DNA of 64,000 nucleotides from Prevotella sp. GTDB taxonomy: Bacteria; Bacteroidota; Bacteroidia; Bacteroidales; Bacteroidaceae. Positions 36,213 through 45,932 of the stretch are shown one piece after another; the stretch's first letter is position 1, and every line of letters starts with the position of its first letter. Below the pieces are notes generated by a model. It did not search any database. It worked only from the letters and a program-made list of their open reading frames with translations, and was not told the origin of the DNA. The position numbers and the translations under genes are program-made. The stretch is taken from the NCBI GenBank assembly GCA_016291495.1, contig JAEEXI010000001.1, positions 62,001 through 126,000 of the forward strand. Reading direction: 5' to 3'.

Positions 36213-36766
36213 TCAATGTCTCCTATCGTGAAGTTCTCCGGCTTTTTACCCTTGAACTTTCTGAAGTATAGTTTAATCTCGCGCATCTGTTGGTCGATGT
36301 CGCCGTTGGGTATGATGGTCTTGGTACACTCGATATGTCGCCGCTCATAGTCAACACCATAGAGCAGGATGGGCAACTCAGCCTTGAGGGCGATATAGTA
36401 AAAGCCCTTCTTCCACTCGGGGTTGGCGGAACGGGTGCCTTCCGGTGTGATGCACAGACGGAACTTCTCCAACCGTTTTGCCGTCTCTGCCAGGTTGTCG
36501 GTCATACTTGTCTTCTTGTCACGCCAAACGGGGATGCCGCCCAGTTTCTTGAAGATAGGACCGAGGGGCCAGAAAAACCACTCTTTCTTCATCAGGAAGT
36601 TGCTGCCCATACCCGTAGCTCCGTTATAGAGCTGCCCGATGAGAAAGTCCCAGTTGCTGGTATGGGGGGCCAGACAGACGATATACTTGTCGGGGTGAGC
36701 CTCCGTCACTTCGGCAGTCCACCCCATCTGTTTGTAAAGTAGCCAGTTACAAAATGATTTCCACAT
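36209..36766 (-). CDS. PlsC-like 1-acyl-glycerol-3-phosphate acyltransferase family protein
   Basis: 185 aa. Acyltransferase motifs: APHTSNWDF (HX4D catalytic pair, about 33-41), a glycerophosphate-binding-like stretch at KKLGGIPVWRD, and PEGTRS (about 108). Shorter than E. coli PlsC, as in many Bacteroidetes copies. It may acylate lysophosphatidate or another lipid head group; the acceptor is unknown. The 4-bp overlap with the following amidase gene shows translational coupling. Confidence 0.88.
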   Translation of the reverse strand: MWKSFCNWLLYKQMGWTAEVTEAHPDKYIVCLAPHTSNWDFLIGQLYNGATGMGSNFLMKKEWFFWPLGPIFKKLGGIPVWRDKKTSMTDNLAETAKRLEKFRLCITPEGTRSANPEWKKGFYYIALKAELPILLYGVDYERRHIECTKTIIPNGDIDQQMREIKLYFRKFKGKKPENFTIGDIE

Positions 36767-36771
36767 AATAA

Positions 36772-37041
36772 TTACAGGTTGTTGATATGGTCAAGAATCT
36801 CTGAGACCTGTTTGCTGAACTGCTCCCTGAGGTCCTGATAGTATTTGCTGGCAGGCATCCCAGGCTCCGGATGTGATACACGGCTGATGAAGTTGTTCTG
36901 CAGTTTGGCAATAGAGAACAGGACCGCCTCTGCTTCCGATTGCTTAGGGGTGTTTCCGTACAGTGATGCTGCTACGAAGTCTACAAAGAGTTCTTCACAA
37001 ATAAGGTTGATTTGTTTTTTCAGTGTTCGTTTGTTAGCCAT
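36772..37041 (-). CDS. Small helical protein of unknown function
   Basis: 89 aa, helical, no signal or membrane segment (MANKRTLKKQINLICEEL...ILDHINNL). First gene of the - strand transcript, 5 bp before the acyltransferase. It has an unusually strong Shine-Dalgarno for this group: AAAGGAGG (complement of 37051-37058) about 9 bp before the ATG. I cannot assign a function. Confidence 0.78.
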   Translation of the reverse strand: MANKRTLKKQINLICEELFVDFVAASLYGNTPKQSEAEAVLFSIAKLQNNFISRVSHPEPGMPASKYYQDLREQFSKQVSEILDHINNL

Positions 37042-37091
37042 AGATAGATTCCTCCTTTATTAATTTAGTGTTTCTTTTATAATTAGTTCGT

Positions 37092-37122
37092 CAAAGATAC
37101 GGAAAATATTTCAACTTACAAA
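37092..37122 (-). promoter_or_regulatory. Promoter of the 37041-to-30373 gene group
   Basis: On the - strand: TTTG (37119-37122), 19-bp spacer, TATCTTTG (37092-37099), about 50 bp before the first ATG. Confidence 0.8.
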
Positions 37123-37248
37123 GTTTTTCATCACAAAAAAATATTAAAAAGCAGAAAATACCCCTTATTCTTTCTTATTTCTGTTGGAAAATGCTTAATT
37201 TTGTAAGCCAATTCGAAAATTATATTCATTATTAAATAACAAAATTCT

Positions 37249-38883
37249 ATGGAAAAAAGTGCATTGCAGATTGCAAGAGCTGCCTATCAGCCTAAATTGC
37301 CAAAGGCTCTTCAGGGCGCAGTGAAAATCAAAGAGGGTGCCGCTACCCAGAGTGTAGGCGACCAGGAGGAAATCAAGAAACTGTTCCCCAACACCTACGG
37401 TATGCCTATTGTAGAGTTCGAGCCTGCTACAGAGGCTAATAACAAGAAGATGAACGTGGGTATCATCCTGTCTGGTGGACAGGCCCCTGGTGGTCACAAC
37501 GTGATTACAGGTCTTTTCGACCAGATCAAGAAACTGAATCCAGAAAACCGCCTCTTCGGTTTCATCCTGGGTCCTGGCGGATTGGTAGACCACAACTATA
37601 TGGAGCTGACGTCAGACATCATTGACGAGTATCGTAACACCGGTGGTTTCGACATGATCGGCTCCGGTCGTACCAAGTTGGAGAAGGTCGACCAGTTTGA
37701 GAAGGGTCTCGAGATCATCCGTGAACTCGACATCAAGGCTATCGTGATTATCGGTGGTGACGACTCTAATACCAACGCTTGCGTACTCGCCGAGTACTAT
37801 GCTGCCAAGAACTACGGTGTACAGGTAATCGGTTGTCCGAAGACCATCGACGGTGACCTGAAGAACGAGCAGATTGAGACCTCATTCGGCTTCGACACCG
37901 CTTGTAAGACCTACTCTGAGCTCATCGGTAACATTGAGCGCGACTGTAACTCTGCCCGTAAGTACTGGCACTTCATCAAGGTGATGGGACGCTCCGCATC
38001 TCACATCGCCCTTGAGTGTGCCCTGCAGACTCAGCCTAACATCTGCCTCATCTCTGAGGAAATCGAGGAAAAGGCTATGAGCCTCGACGATATCGTTACT
38101 TACATCGCTGACACTGTATGCGCCCGTGCCGCTGACGGTAACAACTTCGGTACCGTGATCATTCCGGAGGGCGTCATCGAGTTCATCCCTGCCATCAAGA
38201 AGCTCATTGCACAGCTGAACGACGTGCTCGCCATGCCTGAAGCTAAGGAGATCAGCCGCGACGAGCAGGTTGACTTCGCCAAGAGCCACCTAACTCCTGA
38301 GAACCTCGCCGTGTTCAACAGCCTGCCCGTAGGCGTAGCCCGCCAGCTGGCCCTCGACCGCGATCCTCACGGAAACGTACAGGTATCACTCATCGAGACC
38401 GAGAAACTGCTCTCTACCATGGTAGCCCAGAAACTGGAGAAGAGAAAGAAGGAAGGCAAGTATGTCGGCAAGTTCGGTACCCAGCACCACTTCTTTGGCT
38501 ACGAGGGACGCTGCGCAGCACCTTCTAACTTCGATGCTGACTACTGCTACGCCCTCGGTACTTCTGCCGCTCAGCTGATTGCCAACGGCAAGACCGGCTA
38601 TATGGCCATCGTGAAGAACACCACCAAACCTGCAGAGCAATGGATTGCCGGCGGTGTGCCCATCACCATGATGATGAACATGGAGAAGCGTGCCGGTGAG
38701 ATGAAGCCCGTTATCCGTAAGGCTCTCGTCGAACTCGACGGTGCTCCCTTCAAGGAGTTTGCTGCTCATCGCGACGAGTGGGCTCGCAAGACGGCCTACG
38801 TATACCCTGGTCCCATCCAGTACTGGGGACCCACGGAGGTATGTGACCAGCCTACTAAGACACTTGCGCTGGAGAAGGCTTAA
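37249..38883 (+). CDS. PPi-dependent 6-phosphofructokinase
   Basis: 544 aa, the long PPi-PFK form. Glycolytic phosphorylation of fructose 6-phosphate with pyrophosphate. Motifs: [12 protein letters not shown] (about 75; phosphate donor loop), [12 protein letters not shown] with the paired Asp that blocks [14 protein letters not shown] with the Lys typical of PPi enzymes, and [27 protein letters not shown] element at 37197-37204 lies 44 bp before the start. The lysozyme gene follows after 9 bp. Confidence 0.95.
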   Translation: MEKSALQIARAAYQPKLPKALQGAVKIKEGAATQSVGDQEEIKKLFPNTYGMPIVEFEPATEANNKKMNVGIILSGGQAPGGHNVITGLFDQIKKLNPENRLFGFILGPGGLVDHNYMELTSDIIDEYRNTGGFDMIGSGRTKLEKVDQFEKGLEIIRELDIKAIVIIGGDDSNTNACVLAEYYAAKNYGVQVIGCPKTIDGDLKNEQIETSFGFDTACKTYSELIGNIERDCNSARKYWHFIKVMGRSASHIALECALQTQPNICLISEEIEEKAMSLDDIVTYIADTVCARAADGNNFGTVIIPEGVIEFIPAIKKLIAQLNDVLAMPEAKEISRDEQVDFAKSHLTPENLAVFNSLPVGVARQLALDRDPHGNVQVSLIETEKLLSTMVAQKLEKRKKEGKYVGKFGTQHHFFGYEGRCAAPSNFDADYCYALGTSAAQLIANGKTGYMAIVKNTTKPAEQWIAGGVPITMMMNMEKRAGEMKPVIRKALVELDGAPFKEFAAHRDEWARKTAYVYPGPIQYWGPTEVCDQPTKTLALEKA

Positions 38884-38892
38884 TCACGGATT

Positions 38893-39789
38893 ATGCCGGC
38901 AAAACGCAAACCGCAACAGAAACGACGCATTACGAGTCCTGTCCGCCATAAGCGGCCAGGGCTCTTTGTGCGCCTCCTCCAGAAAATCCTTCAGCATACG
39001 CCGGGATGGGCATGGTGGATAGGGGGCGGTTTGATCGTCGCAGCCTACGTCTTCTTTTTCTATTATATCTTCGTCGGGCCGTTCGGATTCCGCTGGCGTG
39101 CCCTTTATGGCGATGCCAGTTATCCTGAGGGATTCGAGATACACGGCATTGATGTCAGCCACCATCAGGGACGCATCGACTGGGCGGAACTGAAGGACAA
39201 CGGTATGATAGACAAATACCCTGTCCGTTTTGTTTATATCAAGGCAACGGAGGGAGCCAGTATCATCGACGAGAACTTCCACGACAATTTCTATCAGGCC
39301 CGTGAGTATGGGTTTACCCGTGGTGCCTATCACTTCTACAGCGTCCATTCTCCTGCCAAGGATCAGGCACTGTATTTTATCAAGAACGTCAAGCTGGAGA
39401 ACGGCGACCTGCCGCCGGTCCTTGACGTGGAACATAAACCCAAGAACCAGTCTGACGAGGAGTTCAAGGCCAGCGTCCTGGAGTGGCTTGAGATTGTAGA
39501 GAAGCACTACCATATCAAGCCGATTATTTACACTTACTATAAGTTTAAGTTAAAGTACCTAAGTGACTCGGTATTTGATAGTTATCCATATTGGATAGCG
39601 CATTATTATGTGGAGCAGGTAGAGTATCAGGGACCTTGGAAATTCTGGCAGCATACCGATAACGGACGGTTGGCCGGCATCAAGGGAACGGTAGATTTCA
39701 ACATCTATAACGGCTCGTTCTACGACCTCCGCAAACTCACCATTGGAGCTCGTGAACAGATAGGCGAGGATGCCTATCAAGATGAATAG
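38893..39789 (+). CDS. Membrane-anchored GH25 lysozyme-like protein
   Basis: 298 aa. A basic cytoplasmic N-terminus (MPAKRKPQQKRR), one membrane anchor (about 40-61) and an extracytoplasmic GH25 muramidase domain: GIDVSHHQGRIDW (first catalytic Asp), VYIKATEG, YHFYS, PVLDVE (second acidic pair) and FWQHTDNGRLAGIKGTVDFN. It should cut peptidoglycan between MurNAc and GlcNAc. Nine bp downstream of the PPi-PFK gene. It ends 43 bp before an 11-bp minisatellite. Confidence 0.92.
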   Translation: MPAKRKPQQKRRITSPVRHKRPGLFVRLLQKILQHTPGWAWWIGGGLIVAAYVFFFYYIFVGPFGFRWRALYGDASYPEGFEIHGIDVSHHQGRIDWAELKDNGMIDKYPVRFVYIKATEGASIIDENFHDNFYQAREYGFTRGAYHFYSVHSPAKDQALYFIKNVKLENGDLPPVLDVEHKPKNQSDEEFKASVLEWLEIVEKHYHIKPIIYTYYKFKLKYLSDSVFDSYPYWIAHYYVEQVEYQGPWKFWQHTDNGRLAGIKGTVDFNIYNGSFYDLRKLTIGAREQIGEDAYQDE

Positions 39790-39832
39790 TTCCTCAGAGT
39801 TTCCTCTAAGATTTCTCTATCCCCTGGGTATA

Positions 39833-39986
39833 GAGCAAGTATAGAGTTACCCTAGAGATAGCCTAGAGATACCCTAGAGTTGAGTGGGAGTTGAGTGGGA
39901 GTTACGTGGGAGTTGCGTGGGAGTTGCCTGGGAGTTACCATAGAGTTGGTATAGACTTGGTATAGAGTTGGTATAGAGTTGGTATG
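39833..39986. repeat. 11-bp minisatellite, 14 units
   Basis: Fourteen consecutive 11-bp units starting GAG (one GAC), drifting from gagttgagtgg types in the middle to gagttggtata types at the right and gagataccct-a types at the left. It fills the gap between the convergent lysozyme and tamB genes. The 72-aa ORF on the - strand is only the repeat read through. The rest of 39790-40103 shows no gene. Confidence 0.95.
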
Positions 39987-40103
39987 GGGTTGTTTTTGCT
40001 GATTTGGCTTAAATAATCTTGTCAATGGAAGCGTATTTAAGCCGTTATGTTTCTTTTGGCAAAGATACACAATTTATTCAGGAAATGCAAGCTTTTGGCG
40101 GAA

Positions 40104-43100
40104 TTATTTTTGGGCTTTTTCCTTTTTCTTTTTTGCTTTCTTTTTCTTCGTGCTGAAGAGGTCGCTCCAGCCGTTGAAGTCTTTCTTCATGATGAAGCCT
40201 AAGCCTTGGGTGTTGAGTGACGACTTGGTAAAGTAGCGGTCGTTGGTCTGGTTGTAGAACCTCAGGGCGAAGTTGCCGTTGGGGAAGAGCAGGTAGCGGA
40301 TGTCGAAATCGCCGATGAAAGAGGGGGTGGCTGTCGTGGTGTTGTCGCGGTAGCCGAACTGTCCGTTGATGAGCAGGCGGTTGTTAAACATACGTCCGCT
40401 GATGAGTCCCTCGTATTCCGCATTGTTCCATCCCTCGTCGCCCGTGGAGATGTTGGCGCCGAAGGTCCAGTTGTTGCTGTTGACGACCGACTTTAGGAGG
40501 TTGTTGATCTGTCCGGACAGGGTTCCCGACAGCAGGCTCTGCATGGCAAGTGACGTCTGACTCTGTTGGTTGCTGCTCTCCGCATTGTTGGCTCCTTGCG
40601 GATAGAAGCGTCCGATGGCCAGCAGGTAGATCACTTGTTGGTTCATCTCATCCGTTGAGTTGATGTATGAGCGTACCATCTGTTTCTCGTCAGCGTTGAC
40701 ATTTGGCATATCGAAGTCGAAGGTGACGACGGGTTGTGAGGGTTGTCCCGTGATGTTCATCAGACAATTGACGCGTACGGTATTGGAGAAGCTCCTGCCC
40801 ACGTTGAGGTCGGAGAGGGATACACCATTGACGGTATGCTGTGCCTGCAGGTTAAGGGCTGCCTCATAGGGGTCGCCTCCGAAGATGATGGTACCTCCTT
40901 CCTGGAAGGTGAAGTCTTTCTTGATGACGTTCTGGATGGTCACATTATAGGTGCCGCTGGCTACCCGATAGGTGCCGAACATGTTGAAGCCGCCCTTGTT
41001 GAACCAGTTGGCACGCAGCACGCCATTGCCGTTCAGGGTGACGTAGTCGCCGGTATGACTGTCCATCAGCAGTCGCAGCGTTGCGTCGGAGGTGCAGTTG
41101 ACGAGGAAGTTGATGCGTATATCCGTGCGCTCCTCGACAGGCGCTGTGGTCTTTTGCTTCTCATGGACCGCCATTCCCGGCCTTTCCGTGATGCCCCAGT
41201 GGATGAACTCCTGGTTGGAGACAGCGTCAGGGTCGGCTGCATTATAGACGAAGACAGAGTTGGCCTGTGGCGTTATGTTCAGGTCGATGACCACCTCATT
41301 GCCGTGTCCGTGGATGCCTACGTCGCCCGTTCCATATACGGTTCCGTAGAAGGTGTCGTCGCCAAAGTCGGGGAAATCGTAGGCAAGCAGGTTCTGTGCA
41401 TTGATATAGAGGTCGTAGGAGAGGTTGGTGAGACATTTGTGGTGGATGCCTCCTGTGACGATGCCCTGACGGTCGTGGATGTCGTAGATGGGGCAGTTGA
41501 CGAAGGTGACCTCGTCAGGTACCAGTCGGATGGTGTCGCTACGCAGTTCGTAGGTACAGCCCGTAGGCTTGACGTGTGCCAGTCCGTTGACGACCAGTTC
41601 TCCTGTGAGGTTGATTTTGTCGAGTGGCCCGTAGAGGCGTACGGCTCCGTTGCTGTGTCCTTCCACTTTGCTGAGGAAGCTCTTGGTGAACGAGTGCATG
41701 AAGTCGATATGGGTGCCAGCCGCCTTGATGTCGAGGTCGATATAGTTCTTGGCAGGCGACACATAGCCGTTGATGTAGGTCATGGCATCCTTGCCGTCGT
41801 TGGCTGTGGCATGGATGTCGATCTGTTCCTCCTCTGCGTTCCAGTTGACATGGGCATCCAGCACACCCATTCGTCCGTGCTCGAACTCGAACTGGTTGAC
41901 GGTGAGGTCGGCATTTGCCTGCAGTCCCTTTCCGAAGATGTTCCTGAGACGCGCCTTTCCGGTGGCAAGACCGCTGAAGCTTACCGCGTCGAAGTTGACG
42001 AGTTCGAGGATATAGGCGACGTCGATGTCCCGTAGCTGTACTTCCAGGGAGTCGCTGACTTTGTCGGATGCCGTACCGTTGATCTTCAGGTACTGGTCTC
42101 CGTGATGGATGTTAAGGTCGTTGATTTCCAGTCGTTTGTCGGAATAGCTGATGGCGCACGGCTCCGCATTCCACTGGGTGTTGTGTATGTTGATGTGCGA
42201 GGGGGATATACCGATGAATGCCACCTGCTGGCCGTCGGGGGTGGCGAAGAGGTTGACGGTACTGTTCAGTACGCCGCTCATAGGCTCCTTGGCGTGGTTG
42301 TCCCACGAGAATGAGGAGACGAGGAGGTCGTTATGTGCCGTTCCTTTCAGGTTCAGGTCGAAGTGGTTGCCGTTGTCCATCAGCTTCGTGATGCTGACAT
42401 CACAGGCCAGGGTGTCACCTGGTGTCGTGATGACCATCTTTCCGTTGCGGTAGCCGCTCTCGTCATAATCGAAAGCAGGCAGGTTACATTCCAGGTTGAT
42501 GTCGCGCAGGTTGTCATTGACGAAGCCTTGCAGGGTGACGGGGGCACTGATGTTGAGGGGGACCTCGGCGAGTTGTTGCAGCCAGTCGCTCTTACGGATG
42601 GTGGCGTTGATGGAGAAATTATTGTGTGTATGCGGATTCACCTTAGGCAGTCCGGGCAGGGAAGGCAGCTGGCTGGCTATGAAGTTGGTGAAGCTCTGTG
42701 CCAGTGTCTGGTAGTCGAAGTCGCCCCGTATCTCCGTCTCGGCGAAGTCGCTGTTCAACAGCAGGTAGTGGACTTTCTCGTCATATCCCGTCTTGAGCAT
42801 CAGGTCGTCCATCTCATAGTGTTTCTCCTGGTCCTGATAGGCAAATTCGCTGACATGGATGAAACCCTGGGCGTCGTTCGGGCTGGTACCCTTGATATTG
42901 GTGTCCAGGTTGAAGCGGATTCTGGGGTCGTCAATGCTACACTTGCCATTGATCTCACCTTCGGCATAGCTGCCGTCCAGCTTGATGTTCTGGTAGCGGT
43001 AGTGATTGTATTCAAAGGCATTCACCATACCATTGACATGTACCTGCGGGTGGCTTTTGGCAAGACTGCCGTTCAGTCGGATATTGGTGACTACGGAACC

Positions 43101-44393
43101 GAACCGCTCATCGTTGAGCAGTTGTCTCAGGTTGATGCCCGTTGTCTCTATCTCGCCAATGAAGTCCTGTTGGGGATTCAAGGCAAACTGTACGGTGGCA
43201 TTACCGGCGCCTGAACGTATCTGCTGGCTGACATTGATCTGTTCCAGTGCCGTTCCGCTGATATCCCCAGCCAGGTGGATGTCGCCCATGCGCTCCAATA
43301 CAGCAGGTACTTCCACCTGCTTCCCCCTTAGGTTTTCGGAGATGAAGTTCAGGGTCTTGGCAGAGAGGGAGAAGTCCTTGAGGTTGACAAACCACTGCGG
43401 CTGGCGGTCAAGGTGCTTGACGAAACCATTGCAATGGATGTCGATGTCGCCTGTGGAGGAGCTGACGTTAACATCGGGTATCTCGACATCGTAGCCTTTG
43501 CCGTTGAAACGGGAGGCGACGGTCAGGGTGCTGTTGAATGTCTTGAGGGAGGGTAGGAGGCACGACAGGTCGGAGAGGCGGATGTGCGACTGTGGCAGTT
43601 CGCCCTGATAGGCAAGTGTTTCCAAGCGTATGCGGTTGCCGTCCAGTTGGTAGGTTGCCGTCACATCCTTCAGGCTGATGTCCGTACCGGGCATCTGGAT
43701 GCGCAGGTCGTGCAGGCGACTCTGTGAGCGTCCGCCCTCGAAATGCATTGACAGCTTGTCCATCTTCAGTCCCGACTGTTCCGTGAAGGCCAGTTTCTTC
43801 ACGTTGACATTCATTGTGTCGGGGGTAAGTGTCTTGAGGATGATATAGGCGCTGATGTCCTTCACGAAGAGGTGGGAGGGGTTCAACTGTCCAGGTGTCT
43901 CTGCCTCGTAGAGGCGGTCGTAGCGCACACTGGAGTGGCGCATGATGAGGGAGTTGATGTGCAGGTCGAGGGGCGTCTGGCTGGTAGTGTCCTTTGAAGC
44001 CAGTGAGTCGAGGGCGAACTGGAAGTTCGGAGCTGCGTCGGGGGCAGTCTGATAGAAGCGGGCATGGGCTCCGAACAGTTGTGCCGATGAAATGGATATC
44101 TTTCCGTTGAGCAGGTCCCACAGACTGATGCGTACCCCCAGTCGGTTTACCCTTAGCATCTCCTTGCCCTGTTGGTCCATGATGGACACCTTGTCGATGA
44201 TGAGTCGGTTGAGGAATCCGGGATTGATGCTTCCCACCCTGACTTCCGTCCCCAGTTTCTCAGCCAGCAATCCGGCCGTCTTGTCACCCATGTACCGTTG
44301 GACGGCAGGGATGTGAAAAGACGCTATCATCAGGACATATAGTCCGATGACTATCCAGATGGTGATGCTGAATATATGTTTGAGAACCTTCAC
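40104..44393 (-). CDS. tamB: TamB-family translocation/assembly module protein
   Basis: 1429 aa from GTG 44393, preceded by AAGAAGAGAAAAAAA. An open frame continues to ATG 44522, but a -7 element on the - strand (TAATTTTG, 44468-44475) would start RNA near 44461, downstream of that ATG, and no ATG lies between. One N-terminal helix (HIFSITIWIVIGLYVLMIASF) anchors the protein; a very long repetitive beta-rich periplasmic region follows; the C-terminal DUF490 segment (NVNADEKQMVRSYI...FNNRLLINGQFGYRD) is present, with a basic KKKKAKKKKEKAQK end. TamB-like proteins bridge inner and outer membranes and move lipid or assist outer-membrane insertion. No TamA-like partner is nearby. Confidence 0.9.
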   Translation of the reverse strand: MKVLKHIFSITIWIVIGLYVLMIASFHIPAVQRYMGDKTAGLLAEKLGTEVRVGSINPGFLNRLIIDKVSIMDQQGKEMLRVNRLGVRISLWDLLNGKISISSAQLFGAHARFYQTAPDAAPNFQFALDSLASKDTTSQTPLDLHINSLIMRHSSVRYDRLYEAETPGQLNPSHLFVKDISAYIILKTLTPDTMNVNVKKLAFTEQSGLKMDKLSMHFEGGRSQSRLHDLRIQMPGTDISLKDVTATYQLDGNRIRLETLAYQGELPQSHIRLSDLSCLLPSLKTFNSTLTVASRFNGKGYDVEIPDVNVSSSTGDIDIHCNGFVKHLDRQPQWFVNLKDFSLSAKTLNFISENLRGKQVEVPAVLERMGDIHLAGDISGTALEQINVSQQIRSGAGNATVQFALNPQQDFIGEIETTGINLRQLLNDERFGSVVTNIRLNGSLAKSHPQVHVNGMVNAFEYNHYRYQNIKLDGSYAEGEINGKCSIDDPRIRFNLDTNIKGTSPNDAQGFIHVSEFAYQDQEKHYEMDDLMLKTGYDEKVHYLLLNSDFAETEIRGDFDYQTLAQSFTNFIASQLPSLPGLPKVNPHTHNNFSINATIRKSDWLQQLAEVPLNISAPVTLQGFVNDNLRDINLECNLPAFDYDESGYRNGKMVITTPGDTLACDVSITKLMDNGNHFDLNLKGTAHNDLLVSSFSWDNHAKEPMSGVLNSTVNLFATPDGQQVAFIGISPSHINIHNTQWNAEPCAISYSDKRLEINDLNIHHGDQYLKINGTASDKVSDSLEVQLRDIDVAYILELVNFDAVSFSGLATGKARLRNIFGKGLQANADLTVNQFEFEHGRMGVLDAHVNWNAEEEQIDIHATANDGKDAMTYINGYVSPAKNYIDLDIKAAGTHIDFMHSFTKSFLSKVEGHSNGAVRLYGPLDKINLTGELVVNGLAHVKPTGCTYELRSDTIRLVPDEVTFVNCPIYDIHDRQGIVTGGIHHKCLTNLSYDLYINAQNLLAYDFPDFGDDTFYGTVYGTGDVGIHGHGNEVVIDLNITPQANSVFVYNAADPDAVSNQEFIHWGITERPGMAVHEKQKTTAPVEERTDIRINFLVNCTSDATLRLLMDSHTGDYVTLNGNGVLRANWFNKGGFNMFGTYRVASGTYNVTIQNVIKKDFTFQEGGTIIFGGDPYEAALNLQAQHTVNGVSLSDLNVGRSFSNTVRVNCLMNITGQPSQPVVTFDFDMPNVNADEKQMVRSYINSTDEMNQQVIYLLAIGRFYPQGANNAESSNQQSQTSLAMQSLLSGTLSGQINNLLKSVVNSNNWTFGANISTGDEGWNNAEYEGLISGRMFNNRLLINGQFGYRDNTTTATPSFIGDFDIRYLLFPNGNFALRFYNQTNDRYFTKSSLNTQGLGFIMKKDFNGWSDLFSTKKKKAKKKKEKAQK

Positions 44394-44540
44394 TTTTTTT
44401 CTCTTCTTGAGCCTGCAATCTGTCAGACCGAGATTGCAATTTTTTTCAATGTGCTCTGATTTTGGCACAAAATTACGATAAAAAGTTGTGATATCGGAAT
44501 AATTCAAGTGAAAATAGCGCATTTTATAGCTATTTTTTAT

Positions 44541-44548
44541 TAATTTTG
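44541..44548 (+). promoter_or_regulatory. Candidate -7 element for nqrA-F
   Basis: TAATTTTG followed by CA, 39 bp before the nqrA ATG. No clear TTTGG is seen at the right distance. Confidence 0.6.
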
Positions 44549-44587
44549 CACCGTTTCCATTTGATATTTCCTAAACATTGATATATA

Positions 44588-45928
44588 ATGGCAAATGTAA
44601 TTAGATTGCGGAAAGGCTTGGATATCAACCTTCAAGGCAAGGCTGAGGAGAAGCGCATGCAATTGAAATCCAACGGGCAGTATGGTTTGGTGCCCGATGA
44701 TTTCGAGGGTGTGACTCCGAAGGTCGTCGTCAAGGAGGGTGATAAGGTCAAGGCCGGGGATGCCCTGTTTGTCAACAAGCAGTATCCGGAAGTGAAGTTT
44801 GCCTCGCCTGTCAGCGGAACTGTCCGCGAGGTGGTGCGTGGTGAACGTAGAAAAGTGATGTGTGTCAAGGTGGAAGCCGATGCACAGCAGACGTATGTGG
44901 ACTATGGTAAGAAGGATGTGACAAAGATGGACGGTAAGGCTGTTATAGATGCTCTTCTTGAAGCAGGTATCTTTGGTTATATCAACCAGTTACCTTATGC
45001 TGTCTCTACCAATCCTTCAGTAATGCCGAAGGCTGTCTTTGTCTCTGCATTGCGTGACATGCCGTTGGCTGGCAGCTTCGAGTTTGAGGTGAAAGGACAG
45101 GAGGGTGACTTCCAGACGGGTCTCACAGCTCTCTCCAAGATTGCCAAGACGTATCTGGGTTGTGGTGTTCACTCCAGTTTCGAGAACTACCAGAACGTGG
45201 AGGTGACCATCTTCGACGGTCCCTGTCCTGCTGGTAACGTCGGTGTACAGGTCAATCATCTCGACCCCGTCAACAAGGGTGAGGTGGTCTGGACGGTAGA
45301 GCCTACCGTCGTGCTGTTCATCGGTCGTCTGTTCAATACAGGTAAGGTGAATCTGACCCGTACTGTTGCGCTTTGTGGCAGCGAGGTGAAGGCTCCTGCC
45401 TATGTGGATATGCTGGTAGGTGAGGAACTTGCCACCTTGTTGAGCAACAGTTATGATGCCGACCATCATGTGCGTATCATCAACGGTAATGTACTGACGG
45501 GTAAGGTGACGACGAAGGTCGGTTTCCTGGGTGCCCATACCTCTGAGGTTACGGTAATCCCCGAGGGTGACGATGCTGATGAGTTTGCTGGCTGGATTAT
45601 GCCGCGCTTCAAGCAGTTCTCAGTCAACCGCAGTTATTTCTCCTGGCTTTGCGGCAAGAAGAAATATGCGCTGGATGCCCGTGTGAAGGGTGGTGAGCGC
45701 CACATGATCATGAGTGGTGAATATGATAAGGTACTGCCGATGGATATCTATGGTGAGTATCTCATCAAGGCGATTATCACGGGTGACATCGACCGTCAGG
45801 AGGCGCTTGGCATCTATGAGGTCAGTCCAGAGGACTTTGCCTTGGCAGAGTTTGTCGACTCTTCTAAGCTGGAGTTGCAGCGCATCGTCCGTGAAGGCTT
45901 GAATATTTTACGTAAAGAAAACGCATAA
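44588..45928 (+). CDS. nqrA: Na+-translocating NADH:quinone reductase subunit A
   Basis: 446 aa. Peripheral subunit of Na+-NQR, which couples NADH oxidation and quinone reduction to Na+ export. N-terminal RLRKGLDINLQGKAE and the lipoyl-like VVVKEGDKVKAGDALFVNKQYPEVKFASPVSGTV are family features, as is the C-terminal FALAEFVDSSKLELQ. First gene of a six-gene operon; nqrB begins 4 bp later. Confidence 0.96.
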   Translation: MANVIRLRKGLDINLQGKAEEKRMQLKSNGQYGLVPDDFEGVTPKVVVKEGDKVKAGDALFVNKQYPEVKFASPVSGTVREVVRGERRKVMCVKVEADAQQTYVDYGKKDVTKMDGKAVIDALLEAGIFGYINQLPYAVSTNPSVMPKAVFVSALRDMPLAGSFEFEVKGQEGDFQTGLTALSKIAKTYLGCGVHSSFENYQNVEVTIFDGPCPAGNVGVQVNHLDPVNKGEVVWTVEPTVVLFIGRLFNTGKVNLTRTVALCGSEVKAPAYVDMLVGEELATLLSNSYDADHHVRIINGNVLTGKVTTKVGFLGAHTSEVTVIPEGDDADEFAGWIMPRFKQFSVNRSYFSWLCGKKKYALDARVKGGERHMIMSGEYDKVLPMDIYGEYLIKAIITGDIDRQEALGIYEVSPEDFALAEFVDSSKLELQRIVREGLNILRKENA

Positions 45929-45932
45929 GACT

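Noticed and set aside
39833..39986. Possible CRISPR array
   Set aside because: Units are 11 bp and contiguous with no spacers, and there are no cas genes.
39852..40070. 72-codon - strand ORF over the 11-bp repeats
   Set aside because: It only reads the minisatellite and has no coding character.
40743..42035. 430-codon + strand frame inside tamB
   Set aside because: Shadow of tamB, acidic and low in complexity; two further + frames there overlap it.
44394..44522. ATG start of tamB at 44522
   Set aside because: It is upstream of the likely transcription start near 44461; GTG 44393 directly precedes the membrane anchor.
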